Assembly (NCBI RefSeq): GCF_003696285.1
Contig: NZ_RFFL01000005.1
Location: forward strand, 1 to 64,000
Length of the DNA stretch: 64,000 nt
Direction of reading: 5' to 3'
Source of the DNA: Stutzerimonas nitrititolerans
Lineage (GTDB): Bacteria; Pseudomonadota; Gammaproteobacteria; Pseudomonadales; Pseudomonadaceae
The notes under the pieces were generated by a model, which was not told the DNA's origin, searched no databases, and saw only the letters and a list, made by a program, of their open reading frames with translations. The stretch's first letter is position 1. Each line of letters starts with the position of its first letter. The translations under genes and the position numbers were made by a program. Shown piece after piece: positions 40,975-49,512 of this stretch.

Positions 40975-41829
40975 ATGGCCAGCTACCCCAGCATCGATGC
41001 CGAACTGCTGCGCAGCTTCGTTGCGATTGCCGATCACGGCGGCTTCACCCGCGCCGCGGAGGTGGTGAACCGCACGCAATCGGCGATCAGCATGCAGATG
41101 AAGCGCCTCGAGGAGGACGTGCTGCAGCGCGCCCTGTTCGAGCGCGACGGTCGCCAGGTGCGGCTGACGCCGGAAGGCCAGGTGCTGCTCGGCTATGCGC
41201 GGCGGATTCTCAAACTGCACGGCGAGGTGCTGACCACCCTGCGCGAGCCGCACATGGTCGGCTCGGTGCGCATCGGCACACCGGACGACTACGTGATGCG
41301 CTTTCTGCCGGGGATCCTGTCGCGTTTCGCCCAGAGCTATCCGCTGGTACAGGTCGAGGTCCATTGCGAACCCTCCTACCTGCTGCTGCAACGCCGGGAC
41401 CTGGACCTGTCCATCGTCACCCGCGAACCCGGCACGGAGATCGGCCAGTTGCTGCGTCGGGAGCCTTTCGTCTGGGCCGAAGCACCGGGCTTCAATACCC
41501 ACGAACAGCGTCCGATCCCCCTGGCGATGTTCAACACCGACTGTTTCTGCCGCGCCTGGGCGTGCAATGCGCTGGACGGGCTGGACATCGCCTACCGCGT
41601 CGCCTACACCAGCCCCAGCCTTTCCGCGCTGCTGGCGGTGGTCGGCGCGGGACTGGCAGTTTCCGCTCAGCTGCAAAGCGTGGTGCCGCCCGAACTGCGC
41701 CTGCTGGGCCAGGCGGAAGGCATGCCGGAACTGCCGCTGGCCAGCATCATGTTGCTGCGCAGCGAGCGCAATCGTTCGCAGGCCAGCGAAACCTTGGCCG
41801 AGCACATCATCGAAGGCTTCCGGATGTAG
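40975..41829 (+). CDS. LysR-family transcriptional regulator
   Basis: 284 residues. Winged helix GGFTRAAEVVNRTQSAISMQMKRLEEDV (about 20-47) followed by a periplasmic-binding-like effector domain (VGSVRIGTPDDYVMRFLPGILSRFA). ATG 40975 follows TTGGAGATTG. It is transcribed away from the DUF1127 gene, with 96 bp between the two start codons, which suggests it controls it. The effector is unknown. The NAGGN operon starts 238 bp downstream. Confidence 0.9.
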   Translation: MASYPSIDAELLRSFVAIADHGGFTRAAEVVNRTQSAISMQMKRLEEDVLQRALFERDGRQVRLTPEGQVLLGYARRILKLHGEVLTTLREPHMVGSVRIGTPDDYVMRFLPGILSRFAQSYPLVQVEVHCEPSYLLLQRRDLDLSIVTREPGTEIGQLLRREPFVWAEAPGFNTHEQRPIPLAMFNTDCFCRAWACNALDGLDIAYRVAYTSPSLSALLAVVGAGLAVSAQLQSVVPPELRLLGQAEGMPELPLASIMLLRSERNRSQASETLAEHIIEGFRM

Positions 41830-41983
41830 GCGATACGGCCACGACGAACTGCTCAGAATTTGACCTGCCGGCTCGGCTTTGTTCTTCTGTAAAAGGTCGA
41901 CTGGCCTCGCATGGACCCATTCACCCCCACGGCACCACGCCGGTCTGGAAACCTGAACTTCGCATTCCGGGGGCCAGTCACAC

Positions 41984-42016
41984 TCCCGAACGCTCGGGGT
42001 CCGTTGGCGTTTTTTT
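41984..42016 (+). promoter_or_regulatory. Possible attenuator in the leader of the NAGGN operon
   Basis: Two overlapping hairpins: CCCGA 41985-41989 with TCGGG 41994-41998, and AACGCT 41989-41994 with GGCGTT 42006-42011 (one G-U pair), the second followed by a run of seven T (42010-42016). They cannot form together, and the second looks like a weak intrinsic terminator 50 bp before the first start codon of the operon. It could also simply end LysR-gene transcription. Confidence 0.35.
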
Positions 42017-42067
42017 CGCGATCTGCGACGAAACGACAACGGCTCCCCAATACAAGTAAGGATTTTC

Positions 42068-43840
42068 ATGTGTGGCATAGCTGGAGAATTTCGTTTCGAT
42101 GATCGACCCGCCGACCTGGGGGCGATCGAACGCATCACTCAACACCTCACCGCACGCGGCCCCGATGCGAGCGGCTTCCATAGCGCCGGCCCGATGGCCA
42201 TGGGGCACCGCCGGCTGAAGATCATGGATCTGTGCGAGGCCTCGGGCCAGCCGATGATCGATCCGACGCTGGGCCTCTCGATGGTATTCAACGGCGCCAT
42301 CTACAACTACCCCGAACTGCGCGCCGAGCTCGAAGGGCTGGGCTACAGCTTCTTTTCCCAGGGCGATACCGAAGTGCTGCTCAAGGGTTACCACGCCTGG
42401 GGCGAAGCGTTGCTGCCGCGCCTGAACGGCATGTTCGCCTTCGCCATCTGGGAGCGCGACAGCCGGCAGCTGTTCATTGCCCGCGACCGCCTCGGCATCA
42501 AGCCGCTGTACCTGTCGAAGACCGCCGACCGCTTGCGCTTCGCCTCGAGCCTGCCGGCGCTGCTCAAGGGTGGCGACATCGCCGGCGTGCTGAACCCGGT
42601 GGCACTCAACCACTACATGAGTTTTCACGCCGTGGTGCCGGCGCCCGATACCCTGATCGCCGGGATCGAGAAGATGCCGCCGGGGCACTGGCTACGCGTG
42701 CAGGCCGATGGCCGGATCGAGCAGCAGCGCTGGTGGTCGTTGCCGTTCGGCGCCCGCGAGGACGAGCAGAACTACACATTCGAGGACTGGCAGGAGCGCA
42801 CCCTGGCAGCACTGCGTGAATCCGTCGCGTTGCGCCAGCGAGCGGCCGTGGACGTCGGCGTACTGCTGTCCGGCGGTGTCGATTCCAGCCTGCTGGTCGG
42901 GCTGCTGCGCGAGGCCGGGGCGGCGGACAACCTGCTGACCTTTTCCATCGGCTTCGAGGATGCCGGTGGCGAGCGCGGCGATGAATTCAAGTACTCCGAC
43001 CTGATCGCCAACCACTACCAGACCCGCCATCACCAACTGCGCATCCAGGAAAAGGAGATTCTCCAGCAGCTACCCGCCGCCTTCCAGGCGATGAGCGAAC
43101 CGATGGTCAGCCACGATTGCATCGCCTTCTACCTGCTGTCGCGCGAGGTTTCCAAGCACTGCAAGGTGGTGCAGAGCGGCCAGGGTGCCGATGAGCTGTT
43201 CGCCGGCTATCACTGGTATCCGCAGGTCGACGGCGCCGAGGACCCGGCTGCGGCCTATCTCGCCGCCTTCCGCGACCGCAGCTACGAGGAATACGCCGAG
43301 ACCATGCAAAAGCAATGGGCGCAGGGCGATTTCTCCGGCGACTTCGTGCGCCAGCACTTCGCCCAGTCCGGTGCGGACGCAGCCGTGGACAAGGCGCTGC
43401 GCATCGACAGCACGGTGATGCTGGTGGAAGACCCGGTCAAGCGCGTGGACAACATGACCATGGCCTGGGGTCTGGAAGCCCGCGTGCCCTTCCTCGATCA
43501 CAACGTCGCCGAGCTTTCGGCGCGGATTCCGGCGAAATACAAGCTCCCCGGTGGCGGCAAATATGTGCTCAAGGAAGCCTCACGCAGGGTCATCCCGGCC
43601 GAAGTGATCGACCGGCCCAAGGGCTATTTCCCGGTTCCGGGCCTGAAGCACCTGGAAGGCGAAACCTTCAACTGGGTGCGCGAGCTGCTGCTCGACCCCA
43701 GCCAGGAACGCGGCCTGTACAACCCGCAGGCGCTGGACCGGCTGCTCAGCGATCCCTATGGCCAACTGACGCCGCTGCGTGGCTCCAAGCTCTGGCAACT
43801 GGCGGCCGTCAATCTCTGGCTGAGCGAACAGGGGCTGTAG
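42068..43840 (+). CDS. NAGGN amidotransferase (asparagine-synthetase-like)
   Basis: 590 residues of the glutamine-dependent asparagine synthetase fold. Starts MCGIAGEFRF with the catalytic Cys2 of a class II glutaminase; glutaminase domain to about residue 200 (RLNGMFAFAIWERDSRQLFIARDRLGIKPLY), then a synthetase domain with the PP-loop LLSGGVDSSLLVGLL. In this operon it amidates N-acetylglutaminylglutamine to the osmoprotectant NAGGN. The first of three tightly arranged genes that I recognise as the NAGGN set of Pseudomonas and Sinorhizobium. Confidence 0.9.
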   Translation: MCGIAGEFRFDDRPADLGAIERITQHLTARGPDASGFHSAGPMAMGHRRLKIMDLCEASGQPMIDPTLGLSMVFNGAIYNYPELRAELEGLGYSFFSQGDTEVLLKGYHAWGEALLPRLNGMFAFAIWERDSRQLFIARDRLGIKPLYLSKTADRLRFASSLPALLKGGDIAGVLNPVALNHYMSFHAVVPAPDTLIAGIEKMPPGHWLRVQADGRIEQQRWWSLPFGAREDEQNYTFEDWQERTLAALRESVALRQRAAVDVGVLLSGGVDSSLLVGLLREAGAADNLLTFSIGFEDAGGERGDEFKYSDLIANHYQTRHHQLRIQEKEILQQLPAAFQAMSEPMVSHDCIAFYLLSREVSKHCKVVQSGQGADELFAGYHWYPQVDGAEDPAAAYLAAFRDRSYEEYAETMQKQWAQGDFSGDFVRQHFAQSGADAAVDKALRIDSTVMLVEDPVKRVDNMTMAWGLEARVPFLDHNVAELSARIPAKYKLPGGGKYVLKEASRRVIPAEVIDRPKGYFPVPGLKHLEGETFNWVRELLLDPSQERGLYNPQALDRLLSDPYGQLTPLRGSKLWQLAAVNLWLSEQGL

Positions 43841-43903
43841 ACGAAGCGCCTCCGAGCGGGGGCTTCGACGATTCCGCAACCGTCACTACAACAAGGAACG
43901 CAC

Positions 43904-45685
43904 ATGCAGAAATCACAAGCCTATGGACAGCGATTGTTGCGCGGACAGACGCCGACCTATCAGCGCCTGCAGGCACGGTTCGCCGAGGACGGCCAGGAAG
44001 AGCCGGGCGCACCCGTCACCCTGCATTGCGGCTGGGGACGCATCCTGGTGGGACATACCTTTTCCGACCCCGCCGAGCTCGCCGCGGAGCTGCTCAAGGA
44101 GCAACCCGGCGAGCGCGACATCGCGCTCTACGTCGCGGCCCCGCACCAAGTCCTGGCACATGCTCCGCAGCAGTTGTTTCTCGACCCTTCGGACACCCTG
44201 CGCCTGCACTTCACCGACTATCGCGCCGCGCGGCGGCGCTTCCGCGGCTTCGCCATTCGCCGGGCGCAATCGGAGGCCGACTGGCAGGCGATCAACGGCC
44301 TGTATCAGTCGCGCGGCATGATGCCCCTCGATCACCAGCGCTGCACGCCACGGGAAAAAGGCGGCCCGGTCTATTGGATTGCCGAGGACGCGGACACCGG
44401 CCAGGTGGTCGGCAGCGTGATGGGCGTCGATCATCACAAGGCCTTCAGCGACCCGGAGAACGGCTCCAGCCTGTGGTGCCTGGCGGTATCGCCCAGTTGC
44501 ACCCGCCCGGGCGTCGGCGAAGCACTGGTGCGCCACCTGATCGAACACTACATGGGCCGCGGACTGGCCTACCTCGACCTGTCCGTGCTGCACGACAATC
44601 ATCAGGCCAAGGCGCTCTACGCCAAGCTCGGCTTCCGCGACCTGCCGACCTTCACCGTCAAGCGCAAGAACAGCTTCAACCAGCCGCTGTTTCTCGGCCC
44701 GGCGCCGGAGGCGGAACTCAACCCCTATGCCCGCATCATCGTCGACGAAGCGCGCCGGCGCGGCATCGAGATCGATATCGACGACGCCGAAGCCGGGCTT
44801 TTCACGCTGACCCAGGGCGGGCGCCGGGTGCGTTGCCGGGAATCGCTGTCCGACCTCACCTCGGCAGTGAGCATGACGCTCTGCCAGGACAAGCAGCTGA
44901 CTCACCGCACCCTGGCGCGCGCCGGGCTGAACCTGCCGGCACAGCAGCTGGCCGGCTCGCCGCGGGAAAACGCGGCCTTCCTGAAGCGACATGGCAGCCT
45001 GGTGGTCAAGCCCGTGGACGGTGAGCAGGGTCACGGCGTTTCCGTCGACCTGCGCAATGCCGAGGACATGGAGGAAGCCATCCGCCGCGCACGCCAGTTC
45101 GATCAGCGCGTGCTGCTGGAGAGCTTCCATCAGGGGCTCGATCTGCGCGTCGTGGTGATCGGCTACGAGGTCGTCGCCGCGGCAGTGCGCCGGCCGGCCG
45201 AGGTGATCGGCGACGGTAGCCACAGCATCGGCGAGCTGATCGAAGCCCAGAGCCGGCGCCGGCAAGCGGCCACCGGCGGCGAAAGCCGTATTCCGCTGGA
45301 CGAGGAGACCCAGCGTTGCCTGCGCGACGCCGGTTTCGAGCTGGACAGCGTGCTGCCCCAGGGTGAGCGCCTGGCCGTGCGGCGCACCGCCAACCTGCAC
45401 ACCGGTGGCACGCTGGAAGACGTGACCGATCAGTTGCATCCCGAGCTGAAAGAGGCGGCCGTGCGCGCCGCGCGGGCGCTGGACATTCCGGTGGTCGGCC
45501 TGGACCTGCTGGTGCCCGGCGCCGACCAGCCGGACCATGTGTTCATCGAAGCCAACGAGCGTGTCGGCCTGGCCAACCATCATCCCCAGCCGACCGCCGA
45601 GCGCTTCATCGACCTGCTCTTTCCCTTGAGCCAGAACGCCAGCCTGAGCAGCGCGACACACCAATCGGAACAGGAGCGAAAGTGA
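43904..45685 (+). CDS. ngg: N-acetylglutaminylglutamine synthetase (GNAT plus ATP-grasp)
   Basis: 593 residues. A GNAT acetyltransferase domain lies at about 115-265 (SLWCLAVSPSCTRPGVGEALVRHLIEHYMGRGL, YAKLGFRDLPTFTVKRKNSFNQPLF), followed by an ATP-grasp ligase domain (GSLVVKPVDGEQGHGVSVDL at about 365-385, RVLLESFHQGLDLRVVVIGYEVVAA, and FIEANERVGLANHH). It is expected to acetylate glutamine and join it to a second glutamine, making the dipeptide amidated by the upstream enzyme. ATG 43904 follows AAGGAACGC. Its last 4 bp overlap the next gene. Confidence 0.92.
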   Translation: MQKSQAYGQRLLRGQTPTYQRLQARFAEDGQEEPGAPVTLHCGWGRILVGHTFSDPAELAAELLKEQPGERDIALYVAAPHQVLAHAPQQLFLDPSDTLRLHFTDYRAARRRFRGFAIRRAQSEADWQAINGLYQSRGMMPLDHQRCTPREKGGPVYWIAEDADTGQVVGSVMGVDHHKAFSDPENGSSLWCLAVSPSCTRPGVGEALVRHLIEHYMGRGLAYLDLSVLHDNHQAKALYAKLGFRDLPTFTVKRKNSFNQPLFLGPAPEAELNPYARIIVDEARRRGIEIDIDDAEAGLFTLTQGGRRVRCRESLSDLTSAVSMTLCQDKQLTHRTLARAGLNLPAQQLAGSPRENAAFLKRHGSLVVKPVDGEQGHGVSVDLRNAEDMEEAIRRARQFDQRVLLESFHQGLDLRVVVIGYEVVAAAVRRPAEVIGDGSHSIGELIEAQSRRRQAATGGESRIPLDEETQRCLRDAGFELDSVLPQGERLAVRRTANLHTGGTLEDVTDQLHPELKEAAVRAARALDIPVVGLDLLVPGADQPDHVFIEANERVGLANHHPQPTAERFIDLLFPLSQNASLSSATHQSEQERK

Positions 45686-46881
45686 GCAAGAAGATTCCCG
45701 AACCCGACCTCAATTACCTGCAACGCGTGCTGCTGGAAATGCTCGCCATTCCCAGCCCCACCGGTTTCACCGACACCATAGTGCGCTATGTGGCCGAGCG
45801 TCTGAACGAACTCGGCATCCCCTTCGAACTGACGCGCCGCGGCACCATCCGTGCCACGCTCAAGGGACGGTGCGACAGCCCCGACCGCGCCATCGCCGCG
45901 CACCTGGACACCATCGGTGCCATCGTCCGCGAAATCCACGACAGCGGCCGCCTGGGCCTGTCGCCGGTAGGCTGCTGGTCCAGCCGTTTCGCCGAGGGCA
46001 GCCGGGTCAGCATCTTCACCGATACCGGCGTCATCCGCGGCAGCGTGCTGCCCCTGCTCGCGTCGGGGCACGCTTTCAATACCGCGGTGGACGAAATGCC
46101 GATCAGCTGGGACCACGTCGAGCTGCGCGTCGATGCCTATACCTACAGCCGCGCGCAAACCTGCGCGCTGGGCATCAATGTCGGCGATTTCGTGGCCTTC
46201 GACCCGATGCCCGAGTTCACCGAAAGCGGCTACATCAGCGCTCGTCACCTGGATGACAAGGCCGGCGTGGCTGCGCTGCTGACGGCACTGAAAATGGTGC
46301 TCGAAAGCGGCCAGGAACCGCCGATCGACTGCCATCCGCTGTTCACCATCACCGAGGAAACCGGTTCGGGTGCCGCTGGTGCCCTGCCCTGGGACGTCAG
46401 CGAGTTCGTCGGCATCGACATCGCACCCACCGCCAAGGGCCAGGAATCCCATGAACATGCGGTGACGGTGGCCTTGCAGGATTCCGGCGGCCCCTACGAT
46501 TTCCACCTCTCGCGTCACCTGCTCAAGCTGGCCTGCAATCAGGAGATTCCGGTGCGCCGCGACCTGTTTCGCTACTACCACAGCGATGCCCAGTCGGCGA
46601 TTGCCGCCGGCCATGACATTCGCACTGCGCTGTTGGCGTTCGGCTGCGACGCCACCCATGGCTACGAACGCACCCACATCGACAGCCTGGCCGCCCTGAG
46701 CCGCCTGATCAGCGCCTACCTGCTGAGCCCACCGGTGTTCGACAGCGACGCCCATGATCACAAGGGCTCGCTGGACAACTTCAGCCACCAGCTGGAACAC
46801 GACACGCAAATGGAAAACGACACGCGGGTTCCAGCGGTCGATTCGCTGCTCGGGCGCCCGGCCGACGAGCAGCAGGAGTGA
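45682..46881 (+). CDS. M42-family peptidase of the NAGGN osmoprotectant system
   Basis: 399 residues starting at GTG 45682, which overlaps the ngg stop (GTGA). Metal ligand motifs of M42/M20-type aminopeptidases are present: AIAAHLDTIGAIV (first His/Asp), SARHLDDKAGVAALL (bridging Asp), and FTITEETGSGAAGALP (catalytic Glu pair), plus HGYERTHIDSLAAL near the end. Coupled translation with ngg implies a role in NAGGN turnover or maturation rather than general protein breakdown; the precise reaction is not known to me. Confidence 0.9.
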   Translation: MSKKIPEPDLNYLQRVLLEMLAIPSPTGFTDTIVRYVAERLNELGIPFELTRRGTIRATLKGRCDSPDRAIAAHLDTIGAIVREIHDSGRLGLSPVGCWSSRFAEGSRVSIFTDTGVIRGSVLPLLASGHAFNTAVDEMPISWDHVELRVDAYTYSRAQTCALGINVGDFVAFDPMPEFTESGYISARHLDDKAGVAALLTALKMVLESGQEPPIDCHPLFTITEETGSGAAGALPWDVSEFVGIDIAPTAKGQESHEHAVTVALQDSGGPYDFHLSRHLLKLACNQEIPVRRDLFRYYHSDAQSAIAAGHDIRTALLAFGCDATHGYERTHIDSLAALSRLISAYLLSPPVFDSDAHDHKGSLDNFSHQLEHDTQMENDTRVPAVDSLLGRPADEQQE

Positions 46882-47006
46882 GCGGAAGATTAGTTCGCAA
46901 GCAGGCAGCGGAGCGAGGGGCGAGACGCGGTATGCTTGTCCGCCTCCACTCTCCTTGCGCCGGCGCCTCAGCCCGACGCACGTCCTCTTCTGACCAGATA
47001 CCGCCG

Positions 47007-47237
47007 ATGCTCATTCCCCACGACCAGCTGGAACCGGACACCCTGACCCGCCTCATCGAGGATTTCGTGACGCGCGACGGCACCGACAACGGTGACGAAA
47101 CGCCCTTGCCTACCCGCGTCGAACGGGTTCGGCGGGCGCTGGACAAGGGCGAGGCGGTGATCGTCTTCGACGCCGACCACCAGCAATGCCAACTCGCCCT
47201 CAAGCGCGACGTACCCAAGGAATGGCTGCTCGACTGA
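47007..47237 (+). CDS. YheU (UPF0270) family protein
   Basis: ATG 47007 (MLIPHDQLEPDTLTRLIEDFVTRDGTD) gives 76 residues; upstream frame to 46878 is not conserved-looking. Matches the YheU pattern: MLIPxxxLxxDTLxxLIEEFVxRDGTD and VIVFDADHQQCQL. Small cytoplasmic acidic protein of unknown function. Conserved downstream of the NAGGN genes in Pseudomonas as I recall. A MITE-like element begins 21 bp after its stop. Confidence 0.9.
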   Translation: MLIPHDQLEPDTLTRLIEDFVTRDGTDNGDETPLPTRVERVRRALDKGEAVIVFDADHQQCQLALKRDVPKEWLLD

Positions 47238-47258
47238 ACACCGGACCGCACGCTCGAG

Positions 47259-47405
47259 CTAGCAGGTCGTTGAAAAACGTAGGCGAGGCAGGCAAGACAA
47301 GGCAAAAATGACCGAAAAAGCGGAGTTTACAGTTGTAAATGAGCATTTTGAGGTCGTTTTTAACGCAGGATTGCCAACGCAGGTAGTTTTTCAACAACCT
47401 GTTAG
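47259..47405. mobile_element. 147-bp MITE-like palindromic element
   Basis: Terminal inverted repeats of about 20 bp with two mismatches: CTAGCAGGTCGTTGAAAAAC at 47259-47278 against CTAACAGGTTGTTGAAAAAC read from 47405 leftward. Inside are AAAAATGACC / GGTCGTTTTT (one mismatch) and TTTACAGTTGTAAA. AT-richer than the surroundings, with no coding capacity. It resembles a short repeat I have seen in many Pseudomonas genomes (memory). The parent transposase is unknown. Confidence 0.75.
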
Positions 47406-47830
47406 CCTAGAACTCCGCTTTCGCGTTCCCAAGCACAACGCATCCGCACGTCGCGCTGGTGCGGGCTGTGGGAGCCTGTCTCGGTCTCCCAGCGAAAGGT
47501 ATGAGTGCCGTTCAGCTCGGTTTCCAGATGAACCACGGCGCTGGTCCAGTACAGCTCGTCGAGCAGGGCTTCGAAGTGACGGACCCACAAGGCCCACTCG
47601 TACTCGATGGTGCGGTAACTCGCGCCGAAGTGGATCACCTGGGTCTGGTGCGGCCCTTCGTCCTCGCGCTGGCAATAGGAGAACATTTCGCGACCGATGA
47701 AGGGCCAGCCCTCCCCCTGCGGCAAAGCGTTCAGCGCCGCCAGGTTGACCCTGCGGCGCTGCCGCGACTCCTCGGGTTCTGCCGAAGGCCAGTCGCGGAT
47801 ACAGCCGTAAACGATGGATTCAGGCTCCAA
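47402..47830 (-). CDS. Uncharacterised small protein between two MITE-like elements
   Basis: 142 residues from a TTG start at 47828-47830 preceded by GGAG at 7 bp. Rich in aromatic residues and acidic; stretches such as GWPFIGREMFSYCQ, TQVIHFGASYRTIEYEWALWVRHFEALL and VVHLETELNGTHTFRWE suggest a folded cytoplasmic protein. No family recognised. The TAA stop lies inside the terminal repeat of the 147-bp element, so its present C-terminus was set by the insertion and may be truncated or extended relative to relatives. The second element (47871-48141) starts 40 bp before its start codon, so it is in the promoter region. Confidence 0.7.
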   Translation of the reverse strand: MEPESIVYGCIRDWPSAEPEESRQRRRVNLAALNALPQGEGWPFIGREMFSYCQREDEGPHQTQVIHFGASYRTIEYEWALWVRHFEALLDELYWTSAVVHLETELNGTHTFRWETETGSHSPHQRDVRMRCAWERESGVLG

Positions 47831-47870
47831 ATGAGCACTCCAGACAAAAGCCGGTTACTTCGGCGCGACC

Positions 47871-48141
47871 ATAGGGTCTGTTGCCGTTTCGCCGCGAGCC
47901 GCGTCGCTGCGCCAAATGTCGCCAGGCAAGGCGCGGGATGCAGGCAATGGTCACTCCCTTGCCAAGTCCCGCAACGCCGCATGGCGACATTTGCCGCGCA
48001 ACCCTTCGGGCCGGGCCTGTTTTTGCGCGATACGGCGTTTCTCGTCGTTTATTTGGAACCACCAAACTTCACTCCTCGTGCCTTGCCTCGCGCAAAAACA
48101 GGCGCCGTCGCGGCCGCGTACGGAACGGCAACAGACCCTAT
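47871..48141. mobile_element. 271-bp compound palindromic element (MITE-like)
   Basis: Perfect 18-bp terminal inverted repeats, ATAGGGTCTGTTGCCGTT at 47871-47888 and AACGGCAACAGACCCTAT at 48124-48141. Inside lie two further perfect inverted repeats: CAAATGTCGCCA 47913-47924 with TGGCGACATTTG 47982-47993, and CCTGTTTTTGCGCGA 48016-48030 with TCGCGCAAAAACAGG 48088-48102. Open frames across it are short and shifted, so no gene is called. No target-site duplication is obvious. Confidence 0.75.
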
Positions 48142-48222
48142 CAGCCTGCAGCGAAACGGTCATCGTTGCACGCGGCCAGAGGTGATCCAGACCACAGCTT
48201 CGCGCCGCCGGGCTCCCAGAAC

Positions 48223-49395
48223 TCAACGCTCGGCCACGTCAGCAGGCCGCCGCGGCGCCAGTTTCAAGGCTAGCAAAGTCATGATGAACGACATGCCCGC
48301 CAGCACCAGGAACGGCCAGCGATAGTGACCTGCCAGGTCGCGCGCCAAGCCGGTGAGCACCGGCGACAAACAGGCCAGGCAGTAGCCGGTGCAGAGCATC
48401 ATCGCGGTCAGGCGGCTGACCCCGAGCGGCGTGCTCGCTTCGTACATCGGCAGGATCAGCGACAGCGAGAAAGTGCCGTTCAGCGCCGTGCCCAGCAGCA
48501 GGCAGACCAGCAGCGGTTGCACCTGAGGCACATAGGCGATCAGCAGCAGGCAGCTGCTCGCCAGCAGGCCGCAGCCGGCCATCAACAGATGCCGCTTGCC
48601 GAATCGTTGCGCCAGCCAGGGCATGAGGAACGCACTCGGCAGGCCGATCAGCATGAAGCCGCTGAAGAAGGTGTTGCTCTGCAGCAGGCTGAAGCCGGCT
48701 TCGTGATAGCGCGCCACCAGCCAGGTGGCCAGGGCGTAGAACAGTCCCGCCTGCAGCGCGAAGTAGAGACTCACCAGCCAGGCGCGCGGCTCCCGCCATG
48801 GCAGGCCTTCGCGGCTCTCCACCGCGGCTTCCGGCTGGCTCGGCAGCCGCCACCAGAGCAGCAGTGCCAGCAGCGCGGGAATCGCCCAGAGCGCCAGCCC
48901 TGCGGTCCAGCGGTCATCCAGCACGGTGGTCGCCGGTGCGGTGAGCACCACGCCGATGGTTCCGCCGATCGCCATGCTCAATGAATAGAAGGCCGCCGTC
49001 TTGCCCATCCGGGACAGGAAGTAGCGCTTGATGAAGCCCGACAGCAGCGGCCCGGCGATCGCGATACCGGCACCGACCATGCCGGCGGTGAAGATCAGCA
49101 GCAGCGCGTTGTCGCCGAAGAGGCGCAGCGCCAGGGCTACGCAGATCAGGCCCATGCAGCCGGCGATGGTTCGCTCCAGACCGAAGCGAACCGCCAGGCG
49201 CGGCGCCAGCGGCGCCAACAGGCCCATCAGCAGTACTGGCAAGGCCGTGGTCAGACTGACCAGCCCTCGGCTGAGCTGCAGCTCGGCGGCAATACGTTCG
49301 ATCAGCGGCGCAAATGAAGTGATGCCGGGGCGCAAGTTGATCGCCGCCAGCACCAGGGCAGCCATGAGCAGCCCGGCAGAAGGAATTTTCACCAT
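48223..49395 (-). CDS. MFS transporter, CynX/NimT family
   Basis: ATG 49393-49395 (MVKIPSAGLLMAALVLAAINLRPGITSFAPLIERI) gives 390 residues with twelve membrane segments; a TTG one codon upstream is ignored. The NLRPxITSxxPL opening and LFVSLTTALPVLLMGLLAPLAPRLA-type TM2 region mark the cyanate/2-nitroimidazole transporter family. Substrate unknown. Transcribed toward the compound palindromic element. Another MFS gene at 24644 belongs to a different subfamily. Confidence 0.88.
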   Translation of the reverse strand: MVKIPSAGLLMAALVLAAINLRPGITSFAPLIERIAAELQLSRGLVSLTTALPVLLMGLLAPLAPRLAVRFGLERTIAGCMGLICVALALRLFGDNALLLIFTAGMVGAGIAIAGPLLSGFIKRYFLSRMGKTAAFYSLSMAIGGTIGVVLTAPATTVLDDRWTAGLALWAIPALLALLLWWRLPSQPEAAVESREGLPWREPRAWLVSLYFALQAGLFYALATWLVARYHEAGFSLLQSNTFFSGFMLIGLPSAFLMPWLAQRFGKRHLLMAGCGLLASSCLLLIAYVPQVQPLLVCLLLGTALNGTFSLSLILPMYEASTPLGVSRLTAMMLCTGYCLACLSPVLTGLARDLAGHYRWPFLVLAGMSFIMTLLALKLAPRRPADVAER

Positions 49396-49512
49396 CAAAC
49401 CATAGGGTTACGAACGAGTCGGGCAGGCAACCCTACTCCCGGTCACTGCGCTGGGCAAGCCCGTTTTCGACTTGCCGGTCAGCTTGCGCCCTGTTTGTCG
49501 GCGGGGCGTCCC

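Noticed and set aside
40639..42138. 499-codon minus-strand frame ending in the DUF1127 protein
   Set aside because: Only the last 79 codons look like protein; the rest is antisense to the LysR gene and the start of the NAGGN operon.
47873..48325. Short coding frames across the 271-bp palindromic element
   Set aside because: The frames are created by the inverted repeats themselves and read similarly on both strands; no transposase motif.
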